A program made the translations under genes and the position numbers. Positions 38,204 through 49,600 of a stretch of DNA of 64,000 nucleotides are shown here, in pieces. Each line of letters begins with the position of its first letter. The first letter of the stretch is position 1. The notes under the pieces were generated by a model that ran no database searches, was not told the origin of the DNA, and was given only the letters and a program-made list of their open reading frames with translations. Source of the stretch: Dendrophyllia cribrosa. Lineage: Eukaryota > Cnidaria > Anthozoa > Scleractinia > Dendrophylliidae. The stretch spans positions 33,078,176 to 33,142,175 of the forward strand of contig JAJLRJ010000010.1 in assembly GCA_024195265.1 (NCBI GenBank), read 5' to 3'.

Positions 38204-40701
38204 CTGCACGCCAATCAATAAAGTCTGTTTAGTTATTCGATAAAGTGATGTTTTCACACCAGGGTGCAACATGTTTAGTCTGATCACAAATGAAACTTGT
38301 TGTTTTGCTATGAAAAGTGTTCACAACAGGCGTTGCATTGTGCGAATCATGATTGAAACATGTTGTACTGCATATAAAAAATATAACCCTCACTTTAAAA
38401 CAATTTTGAAAATAACTCCCCCCCCCCCCCCCCCCCCCCTCTACTGACCCCCCTCCCCCACACCCGGGACGTAATAAAAGATTGGTCCCTTATTTACAGG
38501 AATATTTTGGGTGATCATGTTCTTATTAGCAGTACTGTAATAATTTGGTCTGCAAAGGAGTGGCACAGAAAAAAAAAATACATGTAAACCCAAAACAATT
38601 ACTAGGAAGCCATAGAGAAGTTCAGATGTTTAAAACTGGACAAGATTATTCATCATAACTGCAATAAACAGTTACTTCACCATGGATACTCATAAACATT
38701 TTCACTTTTTTCAACTTTCTTTCAAGATTGGCATGGTATTGAAAATACATTGATGCTGCTAAAAAGAGCACATAAATGCAGTATTGATAAATTTTTGCTA
38801 CCCAGCCAGTCATCGAAATGATTGCAATTTTGATTTTGATGTCCTTTTGTGACGAACAGGCGGTGATAGGTTGACATGGAGTGTAGTGAAACAAATTACA
38901 AGAGCTATGTTACAGTTGAATTTGTTGTATCACAACACACCAAATGCAAACTTTGAAGAGATTTTGTTTTTTCTGTTCTGCCAATCATCTGAGTGGGGGA
39001 CGGGGTTATGCAAATCAATGCGCAACATGCTCGCCCACCTTCGCCTGCTTGCCTATATTCACTTCAATTAAAGACTCAATTTCAGCTGAAGAGTAGGCTG
39101 TCAAGACTTAGTCAAGAGCAAAGCAAAATCGCACGTGACTCATATCATATCAGTTGTTTACTTGTGACTTTATTTGAGAATGCTTACCTTTGAAAATTCA
39201 TACACTGTAACTCGAATAATATAACATTGATTAACTTGAATTAAATACTGAATTACGGCTGAAGAATAAGCGATCAAGATTATAGAATTTATCTGCCACT
39301 AGAATTTAATTTCAGCCTGCCGAGCCAATCAAGAAAGCATTGAAGCTAGCCAAGACGCCACCTGACAAGTTGACGGTATTCTCCCCTTTGTTAGGCTCGA
39401 CTGATTTGCTATGAAGATTCTTCTGATCTATCTTATGAAGGTCTCCCCCACTTGCAAGACTAAAGCAAAATCTGCTACCCTCCATCCTTACTTCAACAAA
39501 AATATCACTCTCCATTGCAATTCTCTCATATATTCTTGAGTCATTTTCAGTTCTATTTACCCGTCTCATAGGAATCACAAGTGGGCGAAGGTGGGTGATG
39601 ACGCGTTGCGTTTTGAATCGCATAACCCCACTCCCCACTGAGATGATCAACGGAACAGAAAAACCCACTCGCGCTCCCCTCAGTCGTGCTTCTCTTGTTC
39701 TGCATCTATCCCCCCGCGCGTCTCCTGCGTCTTGCCAAGAGAGACGACTGGGGATGAGTCAGCATAAAAATCGTAGATGCAACTTGCAACAATTTTTTTG
39801 TAAGACCTGTTGCACAAAAAAATGTTACATGTCACAGCACCTTCATTGGTGTGGAGAAATTTTAATTTATAAGACTTAAAAGGATAAATGAGATTCTGGG
39901 AAAAATTTGCACAAATGGATCGAATAAGGGCCTGGTCGCACAACAGTCAAAAACAAAAATCCGCCGGTGCAAAAATCGAGGAAAACAAAAGAAACCGCTC
40001 CGGTGGGACACGCTTTTGTGGAATGTTTTTGTTTTTATGTCATTTTGCACGGGCTAATTTTTGTTTTTGACTGTAGTGCGACCAGGCCCTTACTTATTAA
40101 AAAAACATTCCAAAGCAATTCAGAACGATCAAATTATCATATGCTATCGAAGTTTGTTATTTAACTCACCTGGATAAAGTGGTTTAAGGCAAGGAGCCCT
40201 AGGATTTGTCAACGGTGGCATCGGAATTCGAATCTTGATAAATAAATGGGTTTTATCATGATCATCTCTCACCTCGCAACGCTCACAAACATCATAATCG
40301 ACGCAGTTGGAACATTTATAACGAATTCCACAAATCGGGCTCGCCTGGCAAGAGTTGCAGGTTATTCCACGGTGAATGTAACCTTCTTTTCTCGCCTGAT
40401 CTTCCGAAATGTTGAAGAGCAGATTCAAAAGATGTTGACCCTCTTTCGCGTCCGCATCCTCCCCGACAAAAGCGGGGTCCGTTTCAGAGTTTTCGGAGAC
40501 ATGACGGACGGGTGTTGCAGCGCTCTGTATTGAATGCAGCCGTTCGTGTCTTGGAGTAGCATCATTGGGCGAATTCCTCCGTTCGCTTTCTGCCTGGTTT
40601 GTGGTTGGCGGGACAAAAAGGTAGCGTCTAGCTGTGTTTGCGCCCATGAAAAGAGCAACACCAACAGCCGCGCCAAAAGCAAACTGCGTTACGGATCCCA
40701 T
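37437..40701 (-). CDS. Membrane-anchored ZZ-type zinc finger and EF-hand protein (2 exons)
   Basis: Exons 40170-40701 and 37437-38203 join in phase 1 to give 432 residues. Residues 5-29 form a hydrophobic, Ala/Gly-rich segment (FAFGAAVGVALFMGA) followed by ARR, which looks like an N-terminal membrane anchor or organelle-targeting helix. Residues 110-156 form a ZZ finger with C-x2-C, C-x2-C and C-x2-C pairs and final histidines (CNSCQASPIC, YKCSNC, VCERC, DDHDKTH). The second exon has a canonical EF-hand loop DRNNDGIIDVDE (about residues 250-261), a degenerate one (DIEKKGYVSKEN) and a canonical one DTDKDGKISFEE (about 399-410). It ends FLAWFEALGTIF, like calcineurin B and NCS proteins. It probably senses calcium and binds a peptide through the ZZ finger; the orthologue name is unknown to me. 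Confidence 0.85.
38980..39655. mobile_element. Element with ~75-bp terminal inverted repeats
   Basis: Left ccaatcatctgagtggggga / right complement tccccactgagatgatc; arms continue through ggggttatgc and cccaccttcgcc, and each arm is followed inward by cagctgaagagta / ggctgaagaataag words. The small open frame inside (39312-39668) is not recognised. Confidence 0.7.
39925..40092. mobile_element. Foldback MITE
   Basis: Arms agggcctggtcgcacaacag and complement at 40073-40092, followed by a tcaaaaacaaaaat pair. Confidence 0.9.
40170..40701 (-). CDS. ZZ/EF-hand gene exon 1: signal anchor and ZZ finger
   Basis: Starts at ATG 40701 (MGSVTQFAFG) and ends in phase 1 at a GTGAGT donor. It codes for the hydrophobic N-terminus, a polar Ser/Glu-rich linker (residues 30-105) and the complete ZZ zinc finger. 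Confidence 0.85.
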
Positions 40702-40929
40702 GAGAGCTTATACCATTTAAATCATATTGCAAAACATCAGATAATCATATCAGGAACTGCGTCATTTGAAAAATAGACAACATCGGTTGTCTTTTACGGC
40801 CAAAACTTGCGATGTTCGACGCCAAAAAGCCAGGCAAAAAAGTGAACGTACTTCATTCTTGAGCCTAAAATAGTTCAGCGGCTTCCATTGCGCGCATATT
40901 CAGAAGAATTTATTTTTCGAAATTTCAAA
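40702..40929. promoter_or_regulatory. Divergent promoter between ZZ/EF-hand gene and ANAPC16
   Basis: The two start codons are 228 bp apart and point away from each other, so one short region must drive both genes. I see no clear TATA box. The arrangement suggests a bidirectional promoter. The exact transcription starts cannot be read from sequence. Confidence 0.6.
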
Positions 40930-41035
40930 ATGGCGGGTGTTAGTGATTCCGGTGGCGCTAATAAAACACAGTGTAAAGAGCCTAGGAAAGCTTTATTTCG
41001 ATCCCCAGATCAAGAGGAAAGTAGCAAGTCTCCAG
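40930..41035 (+). CDS. ANAPC16: ANAPC16 exon 1
   Basis: Starts ATGGCGGGTG (MAGVSDSGGANKTQ) and ends CTCCAG before GTGATTG in phase 1. Contains the PRKALF motif. Confidence 0.85.
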
Positions 41036-42663
41036 GTGATTGATATTTCCGTTTATGTTTATATGTTGCATCAAGTCTTTATGAGACAGCTTGAGTAAAT
41101 AGAAAATTGTCAGAATGACAACTGGATTTTCAGAATTTTGTACATGCACAACCTAAGTTTCTATAGAGTATAGTGCATAAGCTTACTTGAGGTTAACAAG
41201 GAAACTGTGGTTTATACAGCTAAGCAAAGGGAGTCTACTACAGTCATGCTTTGTTCTTAGCTCTGTACTAATAGTAACTTTTATGTACATCAATTAGCAT
41301 AAGTTATATTAGTTTAGTAGTACACACGACCCCACAAGCTTTTTAGCTTTAACTCTTATCGTGTTAAAATAAAGGTTTTATGTTATGTTATGTTATGCTC
41401 ATGTGCTAGATCATTTAAGATTTTACAACTTGGCTTGATCACTTTGTCAGTAAGCATGTTAATTCACTATAATTATATTATTGACCAGATGTACACATGT
41501 AAGCTTAATAATTTTGTTAGAGTAATTAAACTACTCTGTTTTTTTTTAGTTCCTATTAAATTGCACAATTTTTTAGGAAATTGCTGCAAGTGCTCTCGTC
41601 CAATATGATAATGAGATGACATGAAATATTTAATAACAATATTATTGAGTGAAATTTGTGATCCTTGCAGTGTGCTATCAACTTAAGCAGTTGAAAAAAG
41701 CATCTGAAAAAAATTCAGGCTTGAACAGGATTCAAACCCACGACCTTGCGATACCAGTGCAATGCTCTATCCACTACTGAGCTATCAAGCCAGATGGATA
41801 GATGGTCAATTGTGAGTTTGTAATATACCTGATGAAAGTGAATACATACACCTTATTCGATGATTTAACAGATAATGCGCACGGATATTTTACGAGTTGT
41901 GTTGTATTTTTTCGAGCCCACAGGGGTGAGAAAAAATGCGAGCAAGGAGTAAAATGTCTGCACCTATTATCAGTTTAACAATCGAACAAGGGATTTATTA
42001 CTCGACTGAAATTATTTTTATACCGGGATACTGAGATGTAATACAGCAATCTACTGTGTATTAATATGCTCGGATATTTTGCCTGTTCTCTTTCTCTTAT
42101 AAGGTAAAATGATGCCACAGTCGAATAAATATGAACATGAATATATACGAAAATCATATATTATGTGAACTGCAGATAAACATGAGTGAAGCCTGAATTT
42201 TTTTCAGGTTGCCTTTTCAACTGCTTAAGTTGAGAACACACTGCGAGTTATCCGCAGTTCACATAAATGATTTTCATATTCATATCATCAGGTGTATAAT
42301 GAACTCACAATAATTGTTGATTGTCAATTATTGATATCTATCCATCTGGCTTGATAGCTCAGTGGATAGAGCATTGCACTGGTATCGCAAGGTCATGGGT
42401 TCCAATCCTGTTCAAGCCTGAATTTTTTTTCAGGTTGTTTGTTCAACTCTTATGTTGAGAGCACACGGCGAGGATCACAAATTTCACTCATGTTTATCCG
42501 CAGTCCACATGATTTTCATATTCATATGTAACAATATTATTGTTGTGATCTCTGACAGAGGCGTTGGAAACATTACTTAATAGAATTCAAGTGGATATTG
42601 AAGTGGATTCTAACTTGAAAGGCCTTAGAAAAGGTAATCTAGACAAGAATAATATTAGTGGTG

Positions 42664-42720
<57 letters not shown>

Positions 42721-43829
42721 CAAACCAGTGGATAGTGTTTTTCATGTGCTCTGATTGGCTACTCAAACTCAGGGTTTTGAGTAGGGTATTGGCAAGTTCA
42801 TTGTCTTAGTGAATAATTCATGGTTCAACATCGTTGAACATTTGTTGTTCCACAATGTTGAATGATTTTGCAACTTGTTAAATAAGTAGAAAACACATCA
42901 GAAACCCATAAGTGGGTTGAAACGTGCAACTGTCTCTTGTATGCTTCAAAACAAGCTTCCGATTATTTGATTTGCTAAGAAGTTGTTACAGCCTTATTTG
43001 GAAAATCAAGGTAAAATAAAAAATATTAACCAATCAATTTGCTAGAACAACCTGCTTCCAATCTCGAGGGACCAAGGGGTTTCCAAATGTGGTACTAAGC
43101 AAAAAATGAATATTCGGAAGCTGTGAATGCACGTTACACGTTTCAACCCACTTATGGGTTTCTGAACACATTTAACACTAAAACAAGTTACTGAGGTCGT
43201 TCAACAAGTTGCAACTTGTTGAATGGAATAGAGCCTGTCTCTATTTTCGTTCAGCAACGTTCAACACGTTCATTGGCCTATTTCAACATGATACACTGTC
43301 AGCCATTGCAACATCACTGTTGAAGTAATATATCAAACCCAAGGAAAAGTGTTTCATCAGGATATCCAAACACTGAGAAGTGGGTTGAAAAATGAGGCGC
43401 AGCCGAGTTTTTTTAACCCGCAGTCGAGGTGTTTGTATACCTGATGAAACACTCTTTCGATAGCCTGCAAGCAAGGTCTTGGACTTAAGGGTTGGCCCGG
43501 GAGCTTGCTCGCAGGCTTCTCTTTAGCTTCTCAAACTAATCATTTTAATCGCCAAATTCTATGCAAATTAAGACCTGGTATCCAAACCTCCTTCAAGGTA
43601 GTGATTTTCTTTGTGTTCTCACCATGACTTATTGAGTTTTTGGAACCATGTATCATAGGCTTTAGAGACACTAGTTATGTGTTCCAGGTGAAACACTACT
43701 ACACTGATTCATCCCTTCTTTGTTTTAGAGATTCACGAACAGACCCTTACCAAGTTAAGACAACAATTGACTGAAATCAGCCAAGATGAGTGGATGTATA
43801 AACCAATCGACCAAATCATAGGCTTTTGA
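40930..43829 (+). CDS. ANAPC16: Anaphase-promoting complex subunit 16 (3 exons)
   Basis: Exons 40930-41035, 42559-42633 and 43729-43829 join through two phase-1 junctions into 93 residues. The N-terminal part contains PRKALFRSP, matching the PRKALF segment of human APC16. The C-terminus reads ISQDEWMYKPIDQIIGF, matching the DEWRFKPIEQLLGF ending of APC16. The middle is a predicted coiled helix (LETLLNRIQVDIEVD, TLTKLRQQL). APC16 is a small structural subunit of the anaphase-promoting complex, the ubiquitin ligase that triggers chromosome separation and mitotic exit. The first intron holds an inverted pair of tRNA-derived elements; the second holds a TA microsatellite and a MITE. Recognition rests on both conserved ends and on the typical small size (human is 110 residues). 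Confidence 0.88.
41718..41791 (-). repeat. tRNA-like SINE head, copy 1
   Basis: Seven-base acceptor pairing (GGCTTGA/TCAAGCC), box A (TAGCTCAGTAGTGG) and box B (GGGTTTGAATCC). The D-loop has an extra AGT. Loop CTGGTAT would give anticodon GGT (Thr-like), with one stem mismatch. Tail repeats argue for a SINE, not a functional tRNA gene. Confidence 0.7.
42348..42418 (+). repeat. tRNA-like SINE head, copy 2
   Basis: Seventy-one bases with acceptor GGCTTGA/TCAAGCC, box A TAGCTCAGTGG and box B GGGTTCCAATCC. Same GGT anticodon loop as copy 1; the shared 3' tail marks it as an interspersed unit. Confidence 0.7.
42559..42633 (+). CDS. ANAPC16: ANAPC16 exon 2
   Basis: Acceptor TCTGACAG, donor GTAATC; reads ALETLLNRIQ and NLKGLRK. 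Phase 1 at both junctions keeps the frame open. Confidence 0.82.
42665..42719. repeat. (TA)n microsatellite
   Basis: About 26 TA units. Confidence 0.95.
42896..43168. mobile_element. MITE family B, copy 1, nested
   Basis: Ends cagaaacccataagtgggtt / complement. Same length and order as 51527-51797. It sits inside a ttgttgaa-rich element (42790-42890 and 43170-43310). Confidence 0.9.
43729..43829 (+). CDS. ANAPC16: ANAPC16 exon 3
   Basis: Acceptor TTTGTTTTAG; reads IHEQTLTKLRQQL and ends DEWMYKPIDQIIGF then TGA. This is the most conserved part of the protein. Confidence 0.88.
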
Positions 43830-46488
43830 TCTTTGTGCTGTCTGAATCACACTGATTCAAGAGTTCAATCCACTTATGTATGGTGTCAAGATGGTCCAAC
43901 TGCATCCATAATATTACCAACAAGACATCCGAGTTAGTCAAGATGTGATTTAACAGTCATAACATGAGAAAAATCTCAGTTGGTATCCATAAGTCTTAAT
44001 TATATGGCAAACTAGTCCACAACGTAAAGGAGCATTCTGATTGGTTCCCTGAGCAGTCCGAATTTTGCAATATGGATCACTAAGATGGATTGCTCAAACT
44101 CATTTTGCCAAATATCTTTTGAAACATTAAATAAAAGTAAAATGTTTGTCCTTATGTCTGTTCGACAATTTCGATTACACTTTTCACAAAATGGCCTGAA
44201 AAATGCAAGTATATGCTTATCTTTGGCATGTGTGTTTGTCAAGAATGGATGCATCAATCATCAAGATTTTTCAAAAGCCATTATAATAATAAAAACTAAT
44301 TGAACTGGCTTGTTTGTTCCGTAGTGGGGAATATTGATCTCATTCTTTTTTTGCTATTTATGAACCTCGCCAAAACTTGCAGAAAAAAAAAAACTCAAGA
44401 AAGTGATAGCCAACAATAAAAAATATTTGTATGAATGGGGTCGACTTTCAACCTTGTTTTACTAACAGTAAAATTGGAACAACAATAAATTACAGATCGT
44501 TCCTCATCAGTGTGCCGGCCTGTACCCAATAAGCCAACAAAATCGGGCCAACAAGTTGTACCTTGTAAACTGGCCTTAAAATTGAAAACAATTACGTGAA
44601 GGAGATATTACAACAATATACTTTATTTTACAATCACTTACAGATGCTTTTATTGTGAAGACGTTTTATGTAGCAATTAATCATGAACTGTCACTGTACA
44701 TTTTCCGCAAGTTATACTTGAAGGAGTATCCCTTATGTCAATAAATATTTATTATTAAAGTCCCAGCATATCCTTTTCTGATTTTTTTTAACTGCTTAAT
44801 TGATATTTTAAAATGCTAACAACCTCCAACCCTGATAAATAAGGCTAATTAATATACTCCTGTTGTCAGACAACCCTGTTAATATTTTTCTTTAAATGTA
44901 CTCAATTAAACACAAAATTATACAATGTAATGTCTAAGAAAATATCTTAAAATAAATTTTATAGGGTCAATGAGATTTAATCTCCGCATTACCGCATTTA
45001 TTCGAAAAAGCACGACCTTCAAATAAATGCCACACATGACCAAAAAAATTCATAAGTGCTGCACCCCTCTACAAGAACGTGGTCCTTTTTTGAAGCACTT
45101 GAGTTCAAGAGCAGCAATTATTTTGAACATGTTTTGCTTTAAACCAACAGCCTAAATTTATTTGCATGCATGGATAACAATTTATTTTTTTCTAAGTGCC
45201 ACCCCCAAATAAACACCTCATTAGAAAGTTGAAAAATGTAATGTGTGCTGTGGTGTTTTTTCGAGTAAATATGGTAACTAATTGCTTTGAAAAATTAATT
45301 CCTACGCTAGTTACACTATTGCATTCTGTGAGAGGAACTATTTACTTAAAAAAATAATTGATACACTGCTATAAACAATATCCATGTTTTTGTTAAATGA
45401 CAGTAAAAGCCAAAATCAAGCAATGCATTAACTAAGGTAGAGGCAGACTGCAAGCAGTCTCATGTTTGGGGTCTTATACGCATGTGGTAAAGCCGCAAAA
45501 CTGAGCAGTTGACTGAAAAGACTAAGCAATGAGATGCCACTTTGCAACACCCTTTGTAGGCTCTATGTCTGCCACTTACTCGGGTTCAGTTTTTGTGGAG
45601 CAAGCGCAGGTTCATTTCCTGAAAAGCAGCTGGTAATTGAGCCTACTCCCTCTGTGGCATGCCCAGGCTGTTTTGCTTCTTTGCCACTTGCATGGATGAT
45701 CCTAAAAGTTAACCTGCTCGCGGCCTTAAGTTTAGGTCAACAGAGGCGCAGTCAACTCCCACTTGTGATTCTGGGCCCGGTTGTTCGAAAGCCGATTAAC
45801 GCTAATCCTGGATTAAAAGTTAACCGAGGATTTCATTTCTCTGTTTAAAAATGTTTTCAAAAGGTCATTTATAGCTAGTAGTGAAGACAAGTTTAAGTCA
45901 AAACTGAAGGTCAGAAAAGTTTGGAAAATTTTCCATTGTTGAGTTATTTAACTGGAATCAAAATTGACACCAATCCTGGGTTAGCTTAATCGTGCTTTGA
46001 ACAACCCGGCCCTGTCTGTCCTGGATGAGGGAACAGGGATGGCATCCAGGATGGTGGGGGGGGGGGGGATATTCTCATATTCAACCTATCTGGGCCTGGG
46101 CATGTGCCTGATAGGGAAGGGAGGTGGGTAGGTAGAGTCCCCACTCCCCCAGAAGAGAACAGAAGAGAGAGTATTAGCCTCGGCATCTCCTGGGTTTGAA
46201 CCCTGAATTCAGCAGCATGACAAGTGAGTTGAATTTGTTGTTAGTTTTTGTCCTTATTCTGAGGGTTTTCTCTGGGCTTTCCAGTTTTTATACCTCTACA
46301 AAAACTAACATTTCTTAATTCCAATTTCATTTGGAAACACCTCAGTGTGGTTTTCCACACCAATTCACATTTTATTTACCATAATTTATAGTTTTATTTA
46401 TATGCTTTGGGATCAGCTTGACCGGCAAATCAGATCATCATTTATTCTAAGTACAATAGAAGCTTGTCTCATGAGGAAAACTCGTCCA
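43830..46488. other. Intergenic region between ANAPC16 and MCF2L 3' ends
   Basis: No exon recognised. AT-rich, with possible ANAPC16 polyadenylation signals (aataaaa at about 44128 and 44415) and a MITE at 45772-46013. Confidence 0.6.
45772..46013. mobile_element. MITE (gggcccggttgttcgaaag type)
   Basis: Ends gggcccggttgttcgaaag and ctttgaacaacccggccc, with inner gattaacgctaatcctgg. Same family as 28575-28712. Confidence 0.85.
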
Positions 46489-46698
46489 TCAAGGAGATTG
46501 TAACTCAAGGTAACTAGCAGGAACCCAGCCTTCTTTTGCAGTTCCAGTGTGCCGTGAAAACCACCATCCTTCCTGTCCAACTCGCAGCAGTTCTAGTCTG
46601 TCCCCTTGCTGGAAGGACACCTCGGTGTTTTCAACAGCAGAATAGCTTGCAATAGCCAAATATGTTGAACCTTGAGGTGGCATATCTTGACCATTGAA
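46489..46698 (-). CDS. MCF2L: MCF2L terminal exon: SH3 domain
   Basis: Sixty-nine codons then TGA. SH3 hallmarks: ALYDY-equivalent AIASYSA, SFQQGDRLELL, EGWWFSR, GWVPASYLEL. It ends almost directly after the SH3. An AATAAA on the minus strand at 46441-46446, about 43 bp past the stop, is a plausible polyadenylation signal. Confidence 0.93.
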   Translation of the reverse strand, partial: FNGQDMPPQGSTYLAIASYSAVENTEVSFQQGDRLELLRVGQEGWWFSRHTGTAKEGWVPASYLELQSP

Positions 46699-49600
46699 CT
46701 GTAAACAGTAACACAATAATATTTAAGTTACATTTTTAGCTGTCTCTTAAAGGGAACCTACATTGTTATAGAGCAGTTTTCAATTGACTGTCGAAAGTAA
46801 TTACACAATTGCTTTGGTTTTGCATTGCTACGCTTTGTGATTGGCTAAAAAATCTCGCGCCACTTTCTCGACCAATCAGAAGTAAAACCAAAACCAATCG
46901 TGACTTGCTCGCACGCGTTTTCCCGCGCTTGGCGCCACCGACATGTAATTGCTTCGAGCTCTGATTGGTTCATTGAATTGTTTACGACTGCTGTGATTGG
47001 TCAGAGTAATTACTTTGGTTTTGGTTTTACCACACTCAATTGAAAACTGCTCTAACCGCAAATTGAAATTCAACTATTTTAATTACAAATGGAAAGAAAT
47101 TTTTAGAGTATAAAAAAATGGATAATGAATATCGCCTACTTTTGCTTTTAAACTTCCCACATGCTGCCTTTTCGAACATTTATAACATCGCGTGGTTGCG
47201 AAAATGGAACAATCAGAATCCCCTGTTTCCATCACTATCAAACCAAGGTTTAATACAGTGCTCTTACCACAGCTTGTGTATTCTGCGAGTATTCAGTCTG
47301 CTGTTGGGGTTTGGGAGGAGTTTCATCGTTGTTGTCAGATGAATCAAATTCTTCAGTAGCAAAGCCATCATCATCATCATCTATGCTGTTTCCTTCCATA
47401 ATATTTGAAACCCTGAAGAGCGAAGTAAATATTTTAATAATTATTTTTAAACACCTAACTTTAAGTCATCAACCAGCATTGGTTTATGAGCAAGAAGTGA
47501 CTAGGAGTATTGGATGTGATATTAGTATAGTCTGAAGGGGGCAGAGCAAAAAAATAAGCCCTTGTGACTTTTAGATTGAGTTTTTCATTTCCAGGCAGAA
47601 TTTAGAATGTAAAACATTTTGATTGTGTCAGAAAAATTTTAAAAAATTTTACCTGTTATTAGCAGATGAAACACCGGATCCAGATAGTGAAAATGTAGAC
47701 TGGCTTCTTGAACGTAACTCACTTTCTGGAGTGGGACTAGCTGGTGATGACAAAGATGTGGCTGACTTCCAGCGACCTGAAATAACAAGTTATAATAAGA
47801 GACGAGAACCTCCCATAAGGACATCCAATACGACAAGGCATGGGGAGACAGGGAGACAGTGCATTCTGAACTACCTTCCTCCCACATAGCTTCTCAAACT
47901 GGTCATTAAATACAGAGAAAATGAAGGAATAAAATTGCCAAAATGTATGCTAATAAAGATGGGGTTTCCAAACCACTGTCACACTTATGATTCTCTTTGT
48001 TTAACCCTTTAAGCCCTAACATCAAAATTTAAATTCTCATTTCTTGTTCCAATACATTTCCTATAAAAGAAGTGGGGAGAAATTGTTTGGCTATCAGGGC
48101 TGTCATTAAGGTTTGAGACAGGCGTTGCTGTGATCTTAACACCCGTAACAAGCTTGTTGCTTTGTCAGTAAATTTAACCTATTACAGGCAAGATCACCCG
48201 TAACATCAAGGTCCCATCAGGTGCACTCACCCGTAACAGATGCTACGGTGATGGCCCTTAATGACAGCCCTGGCTATCAAGAGAATTCATCTTGTGTGAT
48301 CATGTCCTTAATTCTCATGACCTTTTTGATTGATAGGACAGTGATATTACAAGGAGAAATTCGATGCTGATCACTCTTAGGGCTTAAAGGGTTAAACTTT
48401 AGAAGTTTCATGCATAATTCATAAGGAAAATACAAAAGAAATGAAAGTTTAATGAAGGTTGTAAATCCTAACACAGAACAGCTATACTGTATCTGCAGAG
48501 TGTACCACTGACCACCCGTTCGGTTTGAAGACTCCTCTCGTTGAGGTCACCATGTTGTTTTTCTGAACAATCGCCATTGTAGCGAGCAGGACAACTTGCG
48601 TTTTGTTTACTGTAGTTACTGGAGGAGTTCTTGTTAGAGGTGGTGTCTCTGTTTTATCAGTCATGTTCAGGTTCGTTCGAATGTATTGTAATTTCGTTGT
48701 TTTGTTTCATATTAGAATGATTCCTTCTCGTTGTCAATAAAACTGTTTTGATCATCAAAAAGGCTATTTCTTTAGTATCATCAATACAGAATACTAATAG
48801 GAATGCTAATAACCTGCATTGCATAATTGCTCTTTTATAAGTAAGATAAAATATTCTCAGCAGAACTGTATGAATATTCACAATCATGGCTTGCCTGCTA
48901 CTCACCTTTAAATATTCATACACTTTTCTGCCACTCATATTACTTTTATCTATCACTTGCAAAATAAGAAATATTAGACTCTTACTTTGAAGTCCAGAAT
49001 GCTCTGACCCAACAGCTTCTGAAAATGGAATTACAGAACTTCACATGAAAATCCTTGTAAGTTAATACAAGGAAAAATATCGGCACTTACATTGTACAGT
49101 ACTAGCCAAACAAGCAGTTAATGCTCAGTCTAAATCAGCTTACATGCAGTTTTTATTTTCAGAAATGAGCAATAGAGCTTGATGACAAGTAAGACGAGTG
49201 TACTTTAATGCAAATTATTTTCCCAGGCTTGGATCTAGGAAATAATGCGACTGATTTAAAACAACAAACTGAAACAAGAAAATTACAGATAACAGCACTT
49301 ATAAAATATAAATTGACATTAGCGTCTGGAGTCTAAATCAATTACAATTACAATATTGTAGTATCAGTTTTGATTTGAACACATGGTATAATTTATATTA
49401 GAGCGATTTTCGTATGACCTTGAAACCATTACTCGTGAACACAATCACAACAACAAATGAATAGGAAGGAAGCTAAAAAGCAATTTGATTGGTTTAGCAA
49501 ACAGAGACAAACAGGTTACGGATTTTGGTTAGTTTATCGAACACGCAAAGCCAATGAATGGATTGCGCACTTAATAGTAGCTATTCTCTTTAACATCACT

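Larger units (their letters stand above)
38204..40169. other. Intron of ZZ/EF-hand gene
   Basis: Contains a poly(C) tract (38418-38440), a long-armed inverted repeat with ends near 38980-39060 and 39576-39655, and a foldback at 39925-40092 (gggcctggtcgcac arms). Confidence 0.75.
41636..42545. mobile_element. Inverted pair of tRNA-derived (SINE-like) units in ANAPC16 intron 1
   Basis: Two tRNA-like heads face each other (41718-41791 minus, 42348-42418 plus), each followed by the same tail (cctgaatttttttcaggttg, caactgcttaagttgag, cacactgcgag). Outer flanks show aacaatattattg on both sides, compatible with a target duplication. A third tail-only copy lies at about 42180-42260. Confidence 0.75.

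Noticed and set aside
39312..39668. 118-codon open frame as a gene
   Set aside because: Lies inside an inverted-repeat element, no recognisable domain, no supporting splice structure.
41718..42418. Two functional tRNA-Thr genes
   Set aside because: Both have an anticodon-stem mismatch, one has an enlarged D-loop, and both share a long non-tRNA 3' tail, as in SINEs.
48482..48664. Frame with TETPPLTRTPPVTT as the missing MCF2L linker exon
   Set aside because: The composition is plausible for a linker, but no acceptor/donor pair gave the required phase 0 to phase 1 join. Left unassigned.
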